A DNA stretch of 64,000 bases, from assembly GCF_963675165.1 (NCBI RefSeq), contig NC_087380.1, positions 1,851,803 through 1,915,802 on the forward strand. The letters are read 5' to 3'. Positions within the stretch are counted from its first letter, which is position 1. Each line of letters starts with the position of its first letter. Source of the stretch: Halichondria panicea. Its lineage: Eukaryota > Porifera > Demospongiae > Suberitida > Halichondriidae. Of the stretch, positions 59,070-64,000 are shown in pieces. Position numbers and translations under genes: made by a program. Under the pieces are notes generated by a model. The model saw nothing but the letters and a program-made list of their open reading frames with translations, did not search any database and had not been told where the DNA came from.

Positions 59070-61516
59070 ATGAAAAAGCTACAAGGTGACTGTGTCTCTT
59101 GGCTGGTCCTTTTCACTGGAGTTGCTCAGCTCCTACTAGTGTGTGGAGAGGGTATGTTTTAACTGACCTGCTATAAATGAACATAGACTGTACATAATGA
59201 TATGCATACAAGAGTGTACCTGTCTCTGGGATCAACCAACATCACCACTAACAACACTGAGATCCTCATCACTGATGTTGGAGATGATGTTCGGGATGGT
59301 CGTCCTTCTCTCATCTGTCACACTGACCTTGTGGCCTGTTGTACACCCAGTGAGACAATGGCAAAAGGTATTGGACTTTGGCGCTATCCAAATGGGACTC
59401 GTGTTCCTGGTGGATCAGGAGCATCTCGTCCGTATGTGTCATTAAGAAATGTTCAATCCATTAAACTGGCACGTAGAGACAGTGTTAACCCCCCTCCCCT
59501 GAGTCCAACTGGTTCCTACTGTTGTACTATACCAACTACTGGAGGAGAGATGATCTTCTGTGCCAACCTGGGTGAGTGGTTCTGTAATCTTGGATTCCAT
59601 CCACAAATCTGATTCTGTTTCCAGTTGTGTGCCTGTCTCTCCCTGCCCTGAACAATGGAATAGTCTCATACAGCCACTTAACACTGGGTCTGAACACTGT
59701 GGCCATCTACACCTGCAACACCGGCTACACTCTCAATGGAGGCACCACCAGGACTTGCGAAAGTGATGGAGTGTGGAGTGGGTCAGATCCATCTTGTCTT
59801 CGTAAGTGAATATTCACTTTTGTGCTGTTTGAATGTTTTTTTGTGTTTCATACTGAGATAGCAGCCTGTTCTGACCTCACTCTCACCAATGGAGACATTG
59901 TCTACACTGATGGATCCCCTGACAACAGACCTATCGGCTCTAGAGCTACCTACAGCTGCAATCTTGGCTACACTATCACAGGAGGGAGCACCACCCACCA
60001 GGACCTGTGTGAGTGGAAGGATCTGGAGTGGGTCACCTCCAACTTGTCAAGGTGAGTTCTGTAACTCGTACACAGTTTGTATTTCAAATAATTATGTATA
60101 GACACAAGATCGACTGTTGCTCCACCCACAACGTGCTCTGACCTGACTAATCCGACCAATGGAATGACTGCTTACAATATGGGGACTGCTAGTCCAAGAC
60201 CAGTGGACACTGTGGCCACCTACACCTGTGTCACTGGCTACACTCTCAATGGAGTCACCACCAGGACTTGTGGGAGTGATGGAGTGTGGAATGGGTCACC
60301 TCCAGTGTGTCAGCGTAAGTGGAATGGAATGTGGACATTTTTATTGAGTGTACCTGCATGCTTCTCTACAGGTATCTGCTCTGACTTACCCTTACTGACC
60401 AATGGGATGATTGGTGGATCCACTAACAAGAGACCAGTGGACACTGTGGCCATCTTCAGATGTAACACTGGATACACTCTCAATGAAGACGCTACTAAGA
60501 CTTGTGGAAATGGTGGAATGTGGAGTGGGTCATCTCCAACATGTGAAGGTCATAATTATTAGTTAAGTGGTAGTACATGCACCGTGACTCCAGCTTATTC
60601 CTACAGCCATTATATGTCTTCCTCTATGGGCCATTACCAATGCCATGATCTCCTACTCTCCTGATGTCATGCCTGACTATGACCTGGGAACTGAGGCAAC
60701 CTACACTTGTGAGGCTGGGTTCTATCTTGAGGGTAATGAGGTACGAATGTGTATGGATGATGATGGAATGGACGCCATTGGAGTGTGGAGTGCCAAGATG
60801 TGTCCGTAAGTTATCAGTGAAAGTGTGTAGGTCACTGGTACTGTACAAACCCGAATATGTGTATATTGTTTGGTCATATGCAATTAACTTATCACAGCCA
60901 TCACTTAATTGTCCTCATCTCCTTGTTCGTACCAACACTTCAATATCTTACCCTCCTCGCACTAGTTCACTTTTCCCCTATGGAACACAAGCAATCTACT
61001 CCAATAATAATTGTATTGTCCGCAGGTATCACATGTTCTGCTCTCCCTGATATTATGAATGGGACCATCAATTACCTTAGAGGTACTACTGCACCATATG
61101 ACTTTGGAACAACAACTACTTATCAATGCAACTATGGACATGTGTTAACAAGTGGAGACAGTGAGAGGACTTGTACTGGTGATGGTAGCACTCCTAGTGG
61201 TAGTGGTCTGTGGGATGGTGCTGCTCCTCAATGTCCATGTATGCTATATTATTGCATTATCGGATTACATGATAATGTACACAAACAGCTGTGGACTGTA
61301 GTACTCCTCCGTCTATTATCAATGGATCTCCTGGGATACCAACAACCACAACATTCACAGGGACAGTGACCTACAGCTGTAATGATGGCTATGCACTCTT
61401 TGGGATTGCTACAAGTACTTGTCAGGCAAATGCAACTTGGAGCAGACCACCATGAATGCAAAGGTATATGTGCACATTCATTGTTTATATGTGCATATTA
61501 CATGTACCATACACTA

Positions 61517-61700
61517 CCGTATAGCAGGTATATTTCCAGGTTATCAACTTTCGCGGAAATGCCTTTAGAAATGTTTTCGCAGATTTAATTTTCGCGGAAT
61601 AGCAGCATTTATGAAGCATTATGCATGCATGCAATATTGGATATAAATGTTCGCGGTATGCTTAATCAGCGAAAACCACGAACATATATACTGGCTATGC
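61517..61700. mobile_element. MITE of the CCGTATAGCAGGTATATTTC family in receptor D
   Basis: The left end CCGTATAGCAGGTATATTTC is identical to that at 41944. The right end is worn ('CACGAACATATATACTGGCT'). It is intronic, between the 61289 and 61838 sushi exons. Confidence 0.7.
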
Positions 61701-63314
61701 AATACAAAAATTTACCTGGTATATAAGCATGGCTTGTATTTAATATAGTAGCTGCAACTGATTATATATAGCGGTTGACTGTGAGCCGGCCCTTACAGTT
61801 TCTATTAACTGATTGTACACATTACAGGCACTGTACATTTATTAGTCTGTCCTGATCTGATGGATCTAGTCAATGGAAGTATTGCTTATGATATGGAGAC
61901 CAAAGATAACAGACCAGTGAACACTGTGGCCACCTACACCTGTAACACTGGCTACACTCTCATTGGAGACAGCACTAGGACTTGTGGGAGTGATGAATTG
62001 TGGAGTGGATCGGATCTAACGTGTGAAGGTTGGTGGAAAACGTTTACACTGTGTAGTAACAAGTGTTGTTTCTCCTATAGTTCTTATGTGTCCTCCTCTA
62101 CCGGCCATTACCAATGGCATAATCTCCTACTCTCCTGATGTCCCCCCTGACTATGACCTGGGAACTGAGGCAACCTACACTTGTGAGGCTGGGTTCTATC
62201 TTGAGGGTAATGAGGTACGAGTGTGTATGGATGATGATGGAATGGACGCCATTGGAGTGTGGAGTGGTCAGGAGCCAAGCTGTGTCCGTAAGTTTAGGAA
62301 CTGTATTATTTCCCCAGTCGCCCCTCCTCCTGTACGTCCAGTGTTGTTCCAACTCAGACTTACCAACATCAACAACTGTCCTGACTGGGTGGTGAGTGCT
62401 AAGAATGTCCTAAAGCTAAAGCAAACTAACAATTACTTATCTCTCTATACAGGACCAGGATGGGAGGTTAGAAATTGTAACGAATGCGTTTGCTGCCGAG
62501 GTGGAGAGTCATTGTGGGTGTGGTTTCTCAAGCACGGTCATGACTGCCCCTCTCTTCCGCTGCTTCCCTGGGTCGGACAGAGCTGTCACATTCCAAGCCA
62601 CTCTAACCGATTCCAAGCTCCTCACTCCCATACAAGCCTGGATACGGATTCATTCCCATTCAGAATATACTGATTGAGGTGGACAAGTCTTGTCAGGTGC
62701 AGATATCGAGCCTTGCAGATATAGAGTGCACCACCAACCTGTAGCTGCAGCGATCATTGACCTAGCCACTGTGGTTGGTGGAGTGGTGGGAGGAGCGGTG
62801 GGGTTGATCCTTCTGGTGGGCGTTGTTGTCATAGTGATTGCTGTACTGTTGTTGAAGAGTAGGAGACAGAAGATGATCGTCCACAGAACAACAAAGTGAG
62901 TGAATCAATAATTTTACTGGAGCATTGAAGTGCAAACCCTCGGCGTTAATTTGTGATTTGATGTAGTCTACAGCCTCGAATCAAAGCCGCGTGAACATAC
63001 ATATATACATAGGCCACATGCAGCTTACTCACTTTTATTCGAAAACGAAACATCAAAAAATAGCTAGCCAACTTTACCTTGTTGTGTTGGGATAAAAACA
63101 GTGCTATCTCAGTTTACACAGAACGACAGACAGACTGACTGACCGACTATATACTATAAAACTCGTGGCGCCCGCGGCGCATCTCTGGTTAATTATGTAT
63201 CTCTCTACTGTTTTGAATTTGTACAAATTAACTATATCTACATTTCCCCTCCCCAGACATGACCTACCACCAGTGTCGCTAAAGGGTGTGGTCAGTACTG
63301 GTGAGATACAATCA

Positions 63315-63326
63315 TACGAGATAATG
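63315..63326 (+). other. YxxM motif (YEIM) in receptor D tail
   Basis: TAC-GAG-ATA-ATG within 'IQSYEIMEMGHEYEEV'. The tail region is otherwise that of receptor A, with GTPPLHT instead of EYEII. Confidence 0.8.
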
Positions 63327-63584
63327 GAAATGGGTCACGAATACGAGGAAGTGTCCAAGTTCCAACGAGCCGTTGGTGGAACACCACCCTTACATACAAG
63401 TGGCTCCGAAAGCAAGTATGTTATAAAGACTGAGCCATCACCACCCACTCTACCCACACCACCAACACCACAAACCTCACAAGCGTCTAAGGCTACTAAA
63501 AATGATACTGAGTTTACAGAGTGCATTGCTTACAGCAAGTGCACGGCCACCCACAGTTGCCCTCCACATCCCACCAGCTTATGA

Positions 63585-64000
63585 ACTAACCCAACCCCCT
63601 GTATGCTACTGTTTGACTATTTTGCATACTGTATAATCTTGTCTAATGTTATTGCTTGCATGCATTTCATTTTGCATGGCAATTCTCATAAATTTTACGC
63701 ATCCTTGTTATTTGGACTCCACCCAACAACTGTGGATTATCATGCCATGTCGTTGAATATGGTTGTTATTAGCCGCTAAAAACTCATAGCAGCCTCTATT
63801 CCAGGCCATATTTCATCTAGCATTTGAAAAGCCGTTCTGGTGACAAATTAAAAAGTAAATGTGTGGCCTGGTGGCAGAGGAAGATAGTCAGTGTCAATTA
63901 AATCTGCTTCCATTAAAATTGCATTTCGATCGTCTACTCTTTCTTTTTTACCTCCAATCACAGTGAGTTTACAAGGGGGAGGTACTAAAGAAAGATTAGA
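63585..64000. repeat. Duplicated spacer, copy of 31419-31800
   Basis: It is nearly identical to the sequence after receptor A, including 'TAGCCGCTAAAAACTCATAG', 'CATTTGAAAAGCCGTTCTGG' and the palindromic element that is cut by the window end. This suggests the tandem array continues to the right. Confidence 0.85.

Larger units (their letters stand above)
59070..63584 (+). pseudogene. Receptor D: Ig-like/sushi receptor paralogue with several frameshifts
   Basis: It has a signal exon at 59070 (MKKLQGDC), an Ig-like exon at about 59212-59575 and sushi exons near 59624, 59860, 60102, 60372, 60606, 61026, 61289, 61838 and 62080. The membrane-proximal exons are 62317-62391 and 62452-62897, and the tail starts at about 63258. 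Compared with its sisters it carries a 4-base insertion near 59992, an 8-base loss near 60791, one extra base near 61452 giving a stop, an 8-base loss near 62646, a 4-base loss near 62738 and one extra base near 63537. The frame returns for the transmembrane helix and YEIM tail, but the C-terminal tyrosines are lost. It is most similar to receptor A in its 3' half and spacer. Probably a pseudogene; skipping of phase-1 exons could rescue some ectodomain lesions but not the membrane-proximal one. Confidence 0.78.

Noticed and set aside
1..64000. tRNA, rRNA or other structural RNA genes
   Set aside because: I saw no convincing cloverleaf with A/B boxes or conserved rRNA blocks; a covariance-model scan would be needed to exclude small RNAs.

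Overview
This is eukaryotic, intron-rich, metazoan DNA. It holds a class IA PI3-kinase regulatory subunit, a PTB-domain endocytic adaptor, a transmembrane collagen and a tandem cluster of Ig-like/sushi (CCP) membrane receptors. Introns are mostly short with GT-AG borders. Small TIR elements with TA target sites are scattered through introns and spacers. The Ig-like domain with a CC doublet and a 'SPTG.Y.C.IP' end, the collagen-like type II membrane protein and the large sushi receptors suggest a sponge (demosponge). That is an inference from family resemblance, not a proof. Exon models were assembled by hand from splice sites and reading phase.

Layout. (1) About 1-7470, minus strand: a long multi-exon gene, tentatively a SHOC1/ZIP2-like meiotic protein, running off the left edge. 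(2) 7969-9366, minus: a two-exon type I membrane protein with a long acidic repetitive tail. (3) 9.3-10.7 kb: a tandem duplication of a divergent promoter. Each copy keeps one intact gene and one damaged partner, including a mucin-like 42-bp repeat and an intact new 109-aa gene at 10608-11042. (4) 11223-16519, minus: a nine-exon PTB adaptor with DPF-type endocytic motifs. It is head to head, 301 bp apart, with (5) 16821-27248, plus: a 666-aa p85/p55-like PI3K regulatory subunit (proline-rich, N-SH2, iSH2, C-SH2) without SH3 or RhoGAP domains.

(6) 27.4-64 kb: four tandem units. Each has a receptor gene preceded by all or part of the 3' end of the PI3K subunit gene. Receptor A (27414-31418) is complete and in frame (653 aa). 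Receptor C (47422-57982) looks functional and has a 512-bp two-sushi module repeated seven times. Receptors B and D carry several frameshifts. A transmembrane collagen gene lies antisense inside the large transposon-filled gap of receptor B.

The main idea: all four receptor tails keep a YxxM motif, the consensus ligand of p85 SH2 domains, and they sit directly downstream of the p85-type gene. The locus may therefore be a physically linked receptor/PI3K-adaptor cluster under birth-and-death evolution, with hitchhiking fragments of the adaptor that may carry the receptor promoter.
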